From NCBI RefSeq assembly GCF_021134715.1, contig NC_060020.1, forward strand, positions 2,790,001-2,854,000: DNA of 64,000 bases, written 5' to 3'. This stretch comes from Daphnia pulex. Lineage: Eukaryota; Arthropoda; Branchiopoda; Diplostraca; Daphniidae. The notes beneath the pieces are model-generated. The model was not told where the DNA came from, searched no databases, and worked only from the letters and a program-made list of their open reading frames with translations. The position numbers and the translations under genes are program-made. Positions 25,701-37,734 of this stretch are shown here, one piece after another; position 1 is the first letter of the stretch; each line of letters opens with the position of its first letter.

Positions 25701-28700
25701 GTAGTCTTCATTTGATTGGCCCCGGGGAGTGTGGTCGATTGGCGCCGTCGTTATCACGCTATTTTGGCAATCATATTTGGGTCTTCGTTTTACTACTTTT
25801 TACTATTCTTTCTTTACATTGACAAATCCCCGTGACAACAACAAATTCCCCCCGCGGGCGTCAGCGTGATATTTAAAAAAGTTGAAAACAATTGGGAGGA
25901 CGAACCGATTGTTCAAACTTATTTCTGAGCTGGTCCCGAGCTGATCGTGTTTTTTTTCTTCTTTCCTTTCCTTAAATGGGCTTCCATTTGAGTTATATGA
26001 GGGTGGTGGTTAAACGAGTTCTACTTAATTCCCAGCGTTAGAAATTCACGTCCCTCTTTATTTTTTCCCGAGTCTTTTTTTAAATTTTATTTGTCTTAAA
26101 AAAAGCCTTAAGAATCGAAACAAAAAAGGCCAACTAACCACAAAACAATGGCTGCAACCGTACAAGTGGCAGAAAAACCCGTATGTCATTCGGCGGTTGG
26201 TCGTGGTGTCAGTGTTGGCAACTCCTTAGTTATGATGGGTGATTTGCTTGAGCAGAAGGAGAAGGATTTGGAGTTGGCGGCTCGGATTGGCCAAGGACTT
26301 TTGACGAGGAACAAGGCGCTAGAAGAGCGCTTGATTGCTGTCGAAGGAGAACTGCACAGTGCCCATGATACAGTCACCCAGTTACGGCACGATCTCCTCC
26401 TCAAGGGCGAACTTTTGCAGATATACTCCAACGATTTCGACGACAGCAGTCCGGAGGGCGGTAAATATAAACATTTCTTTTCCCGTTCTTCATGCAAATT
26501 GTTTTGTTTTGTTTTTTTTTGTTTTTGTCTTTATTTATGCCGACTAATCATTTATTATTCATGAAACCAAACAGTGCGGGCTTTTACAACTGACTTACTT
26601 CAACGCAAAGTCAAAGGGCTGGAAGATGACAACCGTAAGTTGCGGGCTGAAGCCTCCCAGCTGGCCAACGAGTCGTCAGAGACGGAACTGCGCGAAGAAC
26701 AACTGCTGCACCAAGTCGTCGCTCAGCTAGGTACAGTTAAACGTCAGCAGGATCACTGTTGCTTTGCCGTCGTCGGCCTTTACGATTCCGCTGCCAGCCG
26801 CATTCCTGTGGCTGGGTAGTAGCTACAATTAAGCTTCGGCCGTTTATTTTATCTTTGTTGCCATTTTCCATTCGTTTCTTGTTCCCGCCACCGGAATATT
26901 TCGACGCGCCAGCTGAAGCCAATAACCACATCAAGAATCTGGATGAGGAGCTAGCCAACAAATACGATGAAGCGGGCAAACATCGCGAGGAGATCACCAG
27001 CTTGCTCGGTCAGCTGGTCAGCCAACGGCACAAAATTCGTGAGGTGAGACTGTCGACTAATAATGATTATTGATCTTGGGTGAGTCTTAACCCTTTTTTC
27101 TTTTGGTTTCCCAGCTGACGTTGGAGAACGAAGACTTGACGATGCAATTGCACGTGGTTCGAGATTGCCAGACTGAATTGGTGGCGGAGCTGTCAGAGTA
27201 CAAAGACAAATACGCTGAGATCCTAGAACTTCTCCACGAGACCCAGGAGCAAGTGAAGGAGCAAAACAAACGGAGTCTTCCGACCTCTCGCGGTTTGGCT
27301 GGTGCATCTGCCCCACCCAGCAGGGCAACTTCCAACTTCCATCCGGATTCTTTAGCCTCGGAGCTGGAGCTCTCTTCCCTCGGCTCTGAGAGTTGGCCAT
27401 CGGAAATTTCTACACCGCAAACCTATCCTCGGTAAGGCCTTTTCCATGCTCTGTAGGGAGGCACGTCACTTTCGTGTGTGAAAAAACGCCAGGCCTTGTT
27501 TACTTTGATTTTTTTATTTTTTCCTGTTATTGTTGTTGTTGTATTTGTTACTGGAACGCTTTTGGCTTTGCTTTCAAAGGTTCCAGTACCAGCGCGTTTT
27601 CGATACAGTCCGATGCGCATCACTAGCCGTGGAGTCCAGCATACCGCTGGCATCGACACCGACGACTGATGGTCCTCGACTCCAGACACCTCGGCTTGTG
27701 GTCAACACTTCCACCCCGATAGCCGAAATCAGCCCTTCGTTCCAGAAAGCCGAGTCGGTGTTGAAGAAGCTGACGGCATCGTCGGAAACAGACTATCCGT
27801 AATGATTTCCTCTGCTCACTACCATTGATTGATGTCCTACATTCTCTCTCGACGACCTCAAAGAACAAACGATATCTATGCCAACAGGGCCACTTCCAAG
27901 GTGGGCGTTCCAGGAACACCGGGAACAGTTGATTTGACACACGCTCTGCGTCGCCTGACTCCCAAGACTTCAGCCACTGCTCCGTCTCACGATGGGCACG
28001 GCTGGAGGACGCCGGACAGCATCATGTCGACGGGAAGCCGTTCTGGTCTCAGCAGCCTTAATTCCATTCATTACCCAGAAAAGCTCAAGGTATGGACGAT
28101 TATGATAATATAACTAGTCGTGACAATGCTACATTATTGCAGTCGACATCATTCCATTCCGAGAATCCATTCGGCCTTCGTGCGTGCCTGATATCACGGT
28201 TCTGATGTTCTCGTGGCTTTTTGAATGCTAATTACATCCACCTGTGCATCTCGTACATTTCGTTGGTTTTTACGACGCTTCGTTCTCTATCTCTCTCTCT
28301 TTTTTTTTCGTACTTATCTTCTGCATTCCACAACCAGGAAAGAAAACACTAAATGGCAAATAGTGCGACGCAAATAACAAAAGGAGGGAGTGGGAGAATT
28401 GGGATAGGGTGGTGGAAGAAATTGTTCCGATCCGATAACTTTTCCCTGGACTGCGATACCCGCGCAACAATTTCTCTATTTTTTCTCTCTCTCTCTCTCT
28501 TTCCATCACGTTGTTTTATCACGGCTCCGACGCATTCGATCTAATCTAAGCAAACTGAACCAGATGCATTGTTTGGTAACGGACGGGTGAACACTCTTTG
28601 TTTTATAGACCAACATCTGTCGTGAGGTAGCCATCTCCGCACTGGGGAGGGGGAAATGTTTTTGACGTCCCCTAGATTATGTGCGCTGACACAATTTTTG

Positions 28701-30109
28701 AATGATTAGCTTGAATTCCTCTCACGGTCGATGACGTGTCATTATCTTCATTTGTTGTTTATTTCTCTTTTCTTTTATATTTGTTTGTAATAGATCATTA
28801 AACCGATGGAAGGTTCGATGACGTTGCATCATTGGTCCCGCTTGGCCACTCCACACCTGGGCACGCTGTTGGAAGAGAGGCCCGGGGTGACCACCCGTGA
28901 AACGGACTCGAAACATATGGCCGGTCATAACTACCCACGGGATTTACTAGGTAGGAAAAAAAAAAAAATTATGCCGCCAACCTAAAAATATTTATTGAAA
29001 AATTTATTACTTAATTAAGAAGGAGGAAAAATAATTGTGTTCTTTTTTTTTTGTTTGTTTCAATTTTCAAACAGAAATGTACAGTCTTTATGACGTTGAG
29101 GAAGACGAGGAAATGGAGATGTTGCCTGGTAAAAGTTTCAACTCATCCGCATCTGTTTACACGCTGACTAATTCGACGACGGCGATTCATCCCAACAGTT
29201 TGACTCACGTCACGTCTTCGTAAGCTTCGTGGCACTTACACGATGTCGCTTTACTCACAGATGATTGCAGTTTTTTGACGTTTTCCTTTTTTTTTTATCT
29301 TCTGTTCCAGGATACCAAGTGCTTACATGACTTCTTCGATCGATTATCCTAGTCTAGATCACTCAGTCAATTCTGTTGGGCCCACGCAAACTGGCAATCG
29401 ATCAGATCCTGTCTCAACATTTTCTACGCAGCGAAGTCTAGCCGAAGCCTTACACGAAAGAGGAGTTGGCCATTCGATCACTGGGTGGAGCGGCTTGTCT
29501 ACACCCTACAACAGTCCGGGCTGTCCGTCGCCAGATGGGTCATCCTCACGATTCTTTCACGAAACGTGGGGATTGCTCACGGAGGGAGCCAAAATGATAA
29601 GGCGAACCCTAACCGGCGAGGAAACGCCCATGCCCCCTCCCACTCCTCCCCAAGTTCCTCGCATTGCACGAAAAGAACTCGAGGTAATTGACGATGATAT
29701 CCTGTTGCGATTAGACTAATGCATCACTAAACGTTTTCTGATTTCTTTCCAGATGCTCTCCCAAATGCATTTGTTGGACAAGTTGGAGAAACTTGGTCTG
29801 GATGACGTTAACCAATCGTCCACCTTTGTTTCTCCTACGACTTTGAGGGTCGCCTTAGAAAATTTGACATATGCAAACGGTGGCCATCTTGATGATATAG
29901 ATGAGTCACTGACCGTAGAGTCCAACAGTCCCATGAGGAGAAATTTGTCAAATTCGAGCATGGAGGCCGTTTCCAGTCCCAAGTTGAGCCCAATGCATCG
30001 ATCGTCAACGTCTTCATCCGTCGGTCTCAACATGATTTGTGATCTCGGCTCACCTCCTTCCAGCTTAACATCTCACCTCGATATCCGTGCCAAGTTCCAA
30101 GTCGTTTGA
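22774..30109 (+). CDS. milt: Milton / TRAK trafficking kinesin-binding protein (5' end incomplete)
   Basis: Adaptor that links kinesin-1 to Miro on mitochondria for microtubule transport. I place coding exons at 22774-22884, 23749-23856, 25284-25360, 26256-26460, 26575-26730, 26913-27043, 27115-27431, 27580-27798, 27888-28089, 28794-28950, 29075-29219, 29311-29683 and 29753-30109. All have GT/AG borders and compatible phases, giving about 852 codons. The HAP1/TRAK N-terminal domain is clear: [18 protein letters not shown] is joined to [13 protein letters not shown], followed by a long coiled coil ([24 protein letters not shown]). The Milton C-terminal block has [30 protein letters not shown] and [12 protein letters not shown], then a Ser/Thr-rich tail ending near DKLEKLGL. 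The introns at 22,885-23,748, 23,857-25,283, 25,361-26,255 and 28,090-28,793 exceed 300 bases. The first three contain candidate alternative exons listed separately, and in the last I see only CT/GA-rich sequence. No certain initiator ATG precedes the first exon given. Confidence 0.93.
22961..23052 (+). CDS. candidate alternative terminal exon of milton (short isoform)
   Basis: A strong acceptor (eight T then AG, ending 22,960) opens a 30-codon frame to TAA at 23,050-23,052. Its phase matches the donor of the preceding milton exon (ACTG|GTAAAA at 22,884), just as the regular next exon at 23,749 does. Use of this exon would end the protein after the first conserved block with a tail beginning [19 protein letters not shown]. 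The composition is protein-like, but a 30-codon open stretch is not rare by chance. It may instead be intronic. Confidence 0.35.
24997..25057 (+). CDS. candidate alternative first exon of milton
   Basis: ATG at 24,997 opens 20 codons ([20 protein letters not shown]) and reaches a donor CGAG|GTGGGT at 25,057 in phase 1, exactly what the next milton exon at 25,284 ([12 protein letters not shown]) needs. The stretch lies in a GC-rich island-like block in an otherwise AT-rich intron, as a promoter-proximal exon might. The same frame is open back to an ATG at 24,739, so a longer N-terminus is possible. Transcript evidence is needed, since the donor is only fair. Confidence 0.4.
26148..26255 (+). 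CDS. alternative milton N-terminus, 5' extension of the exon at 26,256
   Basis: An ATG at 26,148, preceded by CAAAACA, reads in frame for 36 codons ([20 protein letters not shown] then [16 protein letters not shown]) directly into [13 protein letters not shown] of the conserved HAP1 region. At the junction the sequence TTGAGCAG|AAG forms a 3' splice site, used in phase 0 after VTRLLEE of the exon ending 25,360. The same DNA can thus be a first coding exon of a short isoform (starting here, skipping the early HAP1 segment) or intron of the long isoform. Confidence 0.65.
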
Positions 30110-30974
30110 CAGACGGGGAGAGAGCCGACAAGTGTTTCGTTTTCCCCTCGGCCAGCAATCATGACGAAATGCGAAAGTCGACAGCCGGATGTCTAAGTTT
30201 TGACACTCGGGGGAACATGTAATCGCGAGTAAAGGGGGGAGGAAACCGGGTTTCAGGTCTTGTAGAGAAAGAAAGAGAGAGAACCTCTCCTTGTTTTTAT
30301 GAGTCGAGTTGGGAAACGAGGAAAAAGTTCCATTTAAAAAATGCGCAACAATCAGAGCTGTTGGTATTTGTAGTGGGTCACTTTACCATTTCCTTTTTAG
30401 TCATAATTATTTTGTGTTCTATTTGCACAAGAGGCAGTGAGAGAGAGAATCGATAGTGAAAGAGCCGCGTTTAATCAAATATCGGGGGGAGGGGGGAATG
30501 ACGTCGATATCGGTGTTTGGTTACAAATGACGTGCCATCCATTTCGGGCGAGAGAGAAACAAAATTATAATAACCACTTCACTTCTTTTTAAATTACGTC
30601 AATCGCAACACTTAAAAAACAGTATACAAATTTGTCTCTTTTTTGTTTTTTTTCTTCTCCTTGTTGAACTCTGTGGGAAATTTGAGGAGATCCGTGGGTC
30701 TCGGCTGTGACCGTAGCCAAGGAGATGTGCTGAGAACATGAGAACTGGGCGGGGTAAGGGTGTCGTCTCGGCCGACGTTTAAAAGGGGGGCAATTTGGAA
30801 ATTGCCCGAAAAGCAGCTCAAAAAAGGTCCTTAAAAACAAGTTTTGGTGCTCGGTTCATGTCGTTTACGTCATAACTGTCTAATTGAACGCCATTGCGTG
30901 TACTGCACGTTTCACCAAAAATTAACTAAAAATTCAATAAAAATGGAAAGAAAAAAAAAAGAAAGAAACGACAA
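30110..30974 (+). other. milton 3' UTR and short intergenic gap
   Basis: Sequence after the milton stop at 30,107-30,109. It contains G-rich runs and no coding potential. A possible polyadenylation signal AATAAA lies at 30,936-30,941, about 830 bases past the stop and only 34 bases before a candidate first exon of the next gene. Confidence 0.5.
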
Positions 30975-31067
30975 ATGGTTCAGTTGATGGATCCGGTCTG
31001 CCGGTCGGATTGCGCTCCCAATTTGTCGAGTGTCAACACCACCCGAGCTGCCGGAAGGAATGTTTCT
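30975..31067 (+). CDS. candidate alternative first coding exon of IP3 kinase (exon 1a)
   Basis: ATG at 30,975 starts 31 codons (MVQLMDPVCRSDCAPNLSSV onwards) ending in phase 0 at a consensus donor TCT|GTGAGT (31,067/31,068). The first shared IP3K exon at 41,483 begins in phase 0, so the join is in frame. It would supply a distinct N-terminus. The stretch could belong to another transcript, but no other plus-strand gene lies between milton and IP3K. Confidence 0.5.
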
Positions 31068-32169
31068 GTGAGTTTTCTTTTTGTTTTCCTTTTATGTTCG
31101 TTTTTTTGGGTGCATGCCTCCCCCTTATCCCCCCAACTTGATTTTTACACCGCCGAATGAAATTGAACCGAGATTGCCAATCATCCTGTCATCGAATTCA
31201 AAAAGTACGTCGTTTCGTCATATTTTGTAGCGAGTGCTTATTTTCTACTTCATTGATATTTGGACGTTTATTGTCTTGTGAAATCGTGTTTCATTTCTCC
31301 CCCCCCCCCATTATTCTTTTTTTTGTGTGTGGTCAGATGCGTCTTCGTTGTAGATCTCGCTTCGTCGTGCTGCTATAATTTAAATCATGGGCGGGGCTAT
31401 AAAACTGCTATTCTTATCAAATAGTAATTTAAATACCTTTTACCCCAAACTAATAATGATTGATTAATATCCCCATTGTACATACGGCACCCGAGCACAG
31501 GTTGATATATTTTTTACATTTCGTTCCCCCTCCCCATGTTTATTAACATACCGGTCTTATATGCGTTTGTGTTATGCTTTATACACCTCATATCCCTCCC
31601 CCACCCATTATTCGTCCTGCCATATTAAACAACAAATACAATGAAATTTTTTGCGATTTCTTAAAAACGAAACTCAAAGTCGTCCCGTGCGGGTGCGCAC
31701 GTCCTTGGTGCAATTTTAATGGCCCGCGGAATTCAAAAAAGGAAAAAGAGGTAAAAAAGCAACAGCGAAAATTCCAGCCCAGCTGCGCGGTACGTATATA
31801 AATATCCGGATTTTGTTAAGAGAAAAATCTAAAAGCGGAACGACTCGTTACCTAAACTTCCGTGACGTCCCGTACACCATTCCCGCCATCTTCATTGAGA
31901 AAATTAAAAGGGAAATGGTATGCTAATAAAGAAAAAAAAAGGAAATTACGGGAGAAAAAAAAAAGACATCCAAACCGACTCGTGCAATCCTTTCGACTAA
32001 TCAACTTATTACTGCCAAAACATTTTTGTGGTTTTTTTCATTTTAATTGGTTTCGGTCGTCATATTTTTAAAAAAGAATTGGAAGAAAACAAAATACCGT
32101 ACTCGGCTAGCGTGAAAAACAACAGAGAAACAAATTATGTGACAAGTCACGACTTTGATAGTTTGCGAC

Positions 32170-32313
32170 ATGGCGACGCCGCTGCCCGCCGTGTGTTACC
32201 AAATGAATTATACAGAAGCGTTGGCCCTTTTAGCTAGCCGTTCAGCGCACCGTGAAAGAGTTTTTTTCGCGACTATTCATAAGCGAGTAATGGGTTCGTG
32301 TTTCGCCTTTAAG
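32170..32313 (+). CDS. candidate alternative first coding exon of IP3 kinase (exon 1b)
   Basis: ATG at 32,170 opens 48 codons (MATPLPAVCYQMNYTEALAL then LASRSAHRERVFF, ending CFAFK) and meets a good donor AAG|GTGAGA at 32,313/32,314 in phase 0. That matches the phase 0 acceptor at 41,482. The encoded segment has no known domain, consistent with the poorly conserved, isoform-specific N-termini of IP3 3-kinases. Its assignment to IP3K is inferred from position and phase. Confidence 0.5.
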
Positions 32314-33134
32314 GTGAGACCGACTGGTTTGTGCTATACAGCGAGTGTCCTTAGACACACTCGACGAAGAATAAGGAACGACGGATGGAGAGAAAAAATA
32401 AAAGTGAAAACGAACGTGACCGTCAGTAGTTGAGTGCAAGTGTACGTGCTAGACGAATTAGAAAGTCAAAGCTAAGAAATCGGACGATCCCCTGAAAAAA
32501 AAAAACATGAATCATTCGAGTGGGGTCGTCCAGATGTGCTCGATGACGTTCAGACGATATTAGATCGGCAATAGAATAAGGGGGAGGCTGCACACCATCG
32601 GGAGCAGTTTTTCTTGTTGCTACACTGGCTCCATCGATCACTGACTCGCCATTTTTTTTTTCATTTGACATTTAAGACGTTGCTGGGCGATCTTTATAAC
32701 CACGTCCATTTGGCAATCGATTCCCCACTGAATGCACACTCAACTGGCAGATAGGCGATATGGCCATGAAGTGCCTTGATATGGAAATCCGAGGAATGTG
32801 TAACTTCGAATATTGCCTCTCGGGAAGTTGAGGCGGTGACCAGCACGTGGTTATCAAAACGGCCACTGGTGGCGCTGTCGTCGCTGTCAGATTGTGTCAG
32901 TTGTTGTGAGAGGAGGCCCACAAGACGTGAGAAGAGGCAAGAGTAGGACAGAGCGTCATATCAACAATCATTGACGTTGTGTGGACTCAATAAGTCGTTG
33001 ACTCGTGTCAATTGGTTTGTTGAGCCCGTCAATTCCCCTCAACGATTTGCCGAGTTCGATTACCATTCCTTCGTTTGGAGCCAGCCAACTGTACTACGTC
33101 TGAAATTCGTCGAGGTTACAGTACAAATTGTTGC

Positions 33135-33215
33135 ATGGGTGTTACGGCTACTTCATTCCCACCGTTCGCCTACTCTTCGCCATGCATTGAACCCATTCAA
33201 CAGCAGCAGCAGCAG
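33135..33215 (+). CDS. candidate alternative first coding exon of IP3 kinase (exon 1c)
   Basis: ATG at 33,135 opens 27 codons (MGVTATSFPPFAYSSPCIEP then IQQQQQQ) ending at an excellent donor CAG|GTAAGA (33,215/33,216) in phase 0. It ends in a glutamine run like the exon at 37,735, which suggests the two may be related by duplication or share a (CAG)n slippage origin. Confidence 0.5.
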
Positions 33216-34467
33216 GTAAGAAACTACATTTGTTTGTATCTGGTTTTTTACAATTGTGTACATTTTTTGATTGGATGAGAATGGCTGGACATGTGTCTCG
33301 CCCCCCCAATCGCGAAAGTGGTGAACTCGCCATGTTTTGACGTGGTGTGTGTGATTTTACAGTCTGCGAATTGTGGGGAAAAACAAACAAAAAACGACAG
33401 TCAGTCGTTCGTTTTTTTGTACTCGAACGATTGATGTAACTCGCCTGTCCTTGTTTGTCTTCGTCAGAGTTTTATATGTGTGCGGTTTAGTATGGGGCAT
33501 GCGTGTCTACCGTAGTAGTACTACTACACCCCTATGGAAAATCTGTTTCTAAAACAAGCCTGATTAAGTCGTAACCACCAGTTGTTCAAATACCATGACG
33601 GCCATCTGTTTGGAAACTCGATACACCACCCTCGACCATTCGATGATTCTAAAAAAACTGACCAAACTCGCTATAACAACAACAGAGAAAAGAACCGCAC
33701 GTTTATTTTTGTTTTCAGCGAGAATTGAAAAGGTAGGAAGAAGATAATAGAGCCAAAGGTACATTATTTACCGTGATACTTTCCTCCCGTCATCATCATC
33801 ATCATCATCACTGCTGTCATAACTTTGTGGGTAGTTCTTTTGTTGTGGATGTAAACGACAGGCGGGACTATCGGCTCTTTTTCCTTATTTTTCCCTTTCT
33901 CTGTGAGTGGACGAACATAAATGTCAGCGTGATCAACCTGGGGGGTTCACTCTGTCCCTGTATAGATTTGTAGAGAGCTTATGTTCACGTTCGCAGCTGA
34001 TTCAACACATTTCTAGTAGCCGAATAATCTCCTCACTCCCCCCAGTCCTCCCTTCAGGATTACTTGGACAGAGAGAGAGAGAGATTGGGGGGTATGTTCA
34101 GGTGGCAAACGCCGACGTAAGCAAACGTGCAGCCTCCGTGTACGTCGCACTTCCCAAACAGACAATTAAAGCAGGTGTTATTGTGTCAGCAAGGATTGTT
34201 CAACCTAGACTGGGGGGACCCAACTCGACAAAGAAGAAAAAAAGATGATGCCAAACCTAATAAAAAGTTCAGTTCGGCTTGATTGATCCGAGTAGTGCGT
34301 ACACCTGTACGGTGTCATTAGTTTTATTCGGTGGTACGTGCGCGCGGTGCCTTCCCTTTTGGGCGTTGAACGCCGTACAGATTTTCCTCGTCGCATTGAT
34401 TTTTTTCAAAATACTGACTGACTTTCGTTGCCCTTAACCGAATTAATCGATTTGTCGATTGGAAAAC

Positions 34468-34554
34468 ATGATGCGATCGTGTTGTTTGTGTTGGCTACCT
34501 CGTCCGTCGCCGACGTCCTCTTCGCGCCCACTTGATCCTAGCATCATGCCCCAG
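34468..34554 (+). CDS. weak candidate first exon of IP3 kinase (exon 1d)
   Basis: ATG ATG at 34,468 opens 29 codons (MMRSCCLCWLPRPSPTSSSR then PLDPSIMPQ) to CAG|GTTTGG at 34,554/34,555, again in phase 0. The intron side of the donor is poor, so this is the least certain of the set. Confidence 0.25.
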
Positions 34555-35174
34555 GTTTGGGCCCTGTTTCTTTTTTATCATTTAGTTCGTGACATCCGTT
34601 GGTAAGTACCGCGTGATAAGTGCACGTGTACTAACCAAACTTTTATTTCTCGTACGATCGCGCTGAGAAATGAGAGAGATGTGGATAAGCCCAGGCTGCT
34701 CTGATCTCCCCCTCATGTGTTTGTGATTGGAGTCGTAGTAGTAGTTTAGCAGTTAAGACACACACCGACCCACCGAAACGTAATCAAAAGCAGCCATATC
34801 CGGTTAATGGGGCCAAACGTATTCACGGGGACCGCTCAAAAGTTATTTCGGCCGCCGTAACTGAAGAAATCGGGCGTGATACCTGCGAAGAATTGTTTGA
34901 AGGTGAAACATTAAAAACAAAAAAAAAAGTCTTAATAAAATATTAAAGTCGGCTGAAATGAGAGCAGAAAATCCCCTCGTAAATCGATCGCAAAAATTAA
35001 AAATAGAAATGGAGGAGCGGATAACCGATTTAAGAGAGAGGGGGGGGGCGCTCACGCGGTCTCACAATCTTATGTGTGCGTGTGTTTTTCGTATGTAGCT
35101 TATCCCCTGCCTGTCTCTCCTAAATTTTTATTTCATTTTTTAGTTGCGACCGTTTCTTTTTTGGAGGTCAGCAT

Positions 35175-35210
35175 TGACGTCAGTAGTCACGTGACGGTCG
35201 CCTTGGTAAC
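35175..35210 (+). promoter_or_regulatory. clustered CRE, palindromic E-box and RFX X-box
   Basis: Within 36 bases lie TGACGTCA (35,175-35,182, full CRE), TCACGTGA (35,187-35,194, palindromic E-box) and GTCGCCTTGGTAAC (35,197-35,210), which fits the RFX X-box GTNRCC-N2-RGYAAC. Their tight packing upstream of IP3K coding exons suggests a promoter or enhancer core. Binding is inferred from sequence only. Confidence 0.5.
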
Positions 35211-35986
35211 GGGGCTGGCTGCCTTCTTTTCTCTTCTCACGCCGCCTCTTTCGTGTTCGTGTTCTCTTTCTTCTTCTTCTTTGTCGTCTCGTTTTCTTCC
35301 ATTTCGGATATTTCGACTATGGAAACAAACATTCTGAAACTCTTTCCAACAATTATTCTCCTCTCTCTTTCGAGTATTGTCTTTTCGGTGACGACAGCAG
35401 TCAAGTTTTCATTCTTCTTTTTCTCCGCCGCCCTCTTTTTTTGTTTACGTAATTCTAATCGGTATCGCTATGCACGAATCCAATACCCATGTAAAGAGTG
35501 CGCCGGGTTCGGCCACGGAGTTTTGCGTCGCTTGTTGCGGCTTCCTGGAACGGATTCCCGCGAGCTGTTGGGTTTGCACCAAATGAGAGCCAAACACAAA
35601 AGAAAAACAAGCGCAGAAAGAAACCTGTTGACTGTCCCAAACTATCACATTTTGTTTTGCCTTTTATAAAGATTCCAGGGCTATACAAATTATGGACGAC
35701 TTTTTCAATATTCGAAAATGTTTTCCAATTAACGCTCGATCCCGTTGCAAACAACAGCAGCTGACGACTATTTTCGAAGCGCATATTTCGTAGGAAATGT
35801 TTATCATATCAACGTAATTTGGTGGCTTCCTTTTTAGCGTGTGTTTCATACGTTAGACAGTTCAACTTGAATTTTGAAGAAATTCCTTCACGTTCGTTCG
35901 CGCAGTCTCGTCGCCTCTCTTTTTACTTGTTTTTCTTTTATTTGTAGCTCTGGGCGGACGACTGGTGCTCGCGGTCGGTTGCCGAT

Positions 35987-35994
35987 TGACGTCA
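35987..35994. promoter_or_regulatory. palindromic CRE (TGACGTCA)
   Basis: Exact full-length CREB/ATF site in the alternative-promoter region of IP3K. Confidence 0.45.
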
Positions 35995-36135
35995 GCAAAA
36001 GCACACAGAGTGAGAGGGGGGTAGAGAGAGAGCTCCCACTTGTTGGAGCTTTCTGATAAAAAAAAAGTTTTAAAAGGAGAAGAGAACGAGAGAATAATAA
36101 AAAATAAAATAAAAATAAGGCTAAACAGAAATCAT

Positions 36136-36143
36136 TGACGTCA
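36136..36143. promoter_or_regulatory. palindromic CRE (TGACGTCA)
   Basis: Exact full-length CREB/ATF site, about 140 bases from the preceding one. Confidence 0.45.
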
Positions 36144-37734
36144 ATTGTAATCCAGTTGGTCCACAAAACCGGTCCACCCTTAAAAAAAAGGTTCTGGTTC
36201 GACTGTAACCTAGACGAGTTGTTCCCACCTCACAGTAAAAATTCGGAGTAATCTTTTTGATGCTTCATTACATAATTAAAGGCTGCCATCAAACTGTTTT
36301 CAGCGCCATTTTTTAAATATTGAAAGGACAAATTTTATCCCGACTTTTTTCTCTTAATCTCCCTTTTGTTCTTCATTTTTTTACTACGCCGAGAGTACAA
36401 AGACGTCATTCGGTTTGGGGGGGTGATTGTATTTGCTGTTACAGAGTCCCAGTGATAACACCCTGGTGTTTTCTCTGTGTGATTAAACGACCTCAAACCG
36501 CGTTTGCGTCAGGATCGATATGGTTCAGGACAGCTACGATAACGAAAGCCACTTTCTCCGCATAAAAATATAACCGTAGAATTGAAACCAAAATGATGAT
36601 GAAGAGAGAGAAAGAGAAAAATGACCAAATAGTTCCTAAAGGAGATGGAAAATGACCACATGTGGAATGTAAGAACTAATTCAGTTAGCGTCAGCTGGAA
36701 CCAAACTTTCGGTTTAAACAACACAAGAGCGTACCGACAAGAGAAATAATGATAATCAAAAATAAAATTCTAACTGGTTTTGGGCCGATACCCCAGGCTT
36801 ATAATTTCAATGTAAAGAAGTAAAAAAAAAAAAAAAAATGTAAATAAAGTCAAAATGTCGAGAGAGAGAAAAAAAAGGAAAGAGGCGGTTAGTAGTAGTA
36901 GTAGTAGCAGCAGCAACAGCAGCAACAGCAGCAGCGGTGGCGGTGCTAGTGTATATGTGAACCGACCCGTGCAGCCCCATGAAAGCCCCCTAACCAAAGC
37001 TCTGCTCGTTTCAGTCCACCATTGGTTCGTCAGCTCCCGACCCGAGCGCACACGATTTTTCTTTCATTCCGCTTCGTTTATCCATTCCATTTGATTTATT
37101 ATTTTGAGTTGTTTTTTGTTTGTTTGGTTCTTTTTTCATCATTCACAAGTGTGTTGGCTTCGCGAGTTCTTTTCTTATCCTCTCCTCTTTTACTCTTGTT
37201 TTGTAAAAACAATTAACGTTCGATTTCATTGACCGTAATCTTGTGGGTTTCTTGGGTTTGTTCACGCAACAAAAGTTTCGTCAGCAAATATTTCCCCCTA
37301 CAGTTCCTCCCCCTCCTTTGACTTGTCCTGTGAAGCAATTCCGACGTGGACACATCCGGATCCAGTGATTAAGAGCGTAAACAGTTGAAATTGAGCCAGT
37401 GCGCCCGCGTGTGTTGTTCTGTGAGTGTTTTGTGTGGTGTGTCAACATTTGAATGCGTCATTTCTTACCCCTACGAACTTCCGTTGGTTGCTATTCGTGA
37501 GAGCAATCATTCCCCCCCTTGAACTGAAGAAGCGACTCATTGCCAAGAAACGAGTTTTGAATTGAAGGTGAAATTGGGCGCCCCCCACTACGAAATAGTT
37601 TGGCTCATTCTCTGTCCCGTCTCGAGACGCATCGGTCCGTCATCGTCTAGAATTTTGCGCGTCTTTCGCCACTTGGAAGACGATCCATTTTGAACAACAG
37701 CAACAAATTAAAAAAGTTTTTGTCTTTGCCGCGA

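Noticed and set aside
35320..35388. ATG frame METNILKLFPTIILLS near the X-box as an IP3K first exon
   Set aside because: The phase is right but the donor TCG|GTGACG is weak and the sequence is T-rich, so chance is more likely.
36855..37094. Ser-rich frame (MSRERKKRKEAVSSSS...) as another IP3K first exon
   Set aside because: The serine run is a trinucleotide repeat artefact, and no good phase 0 donor follows.
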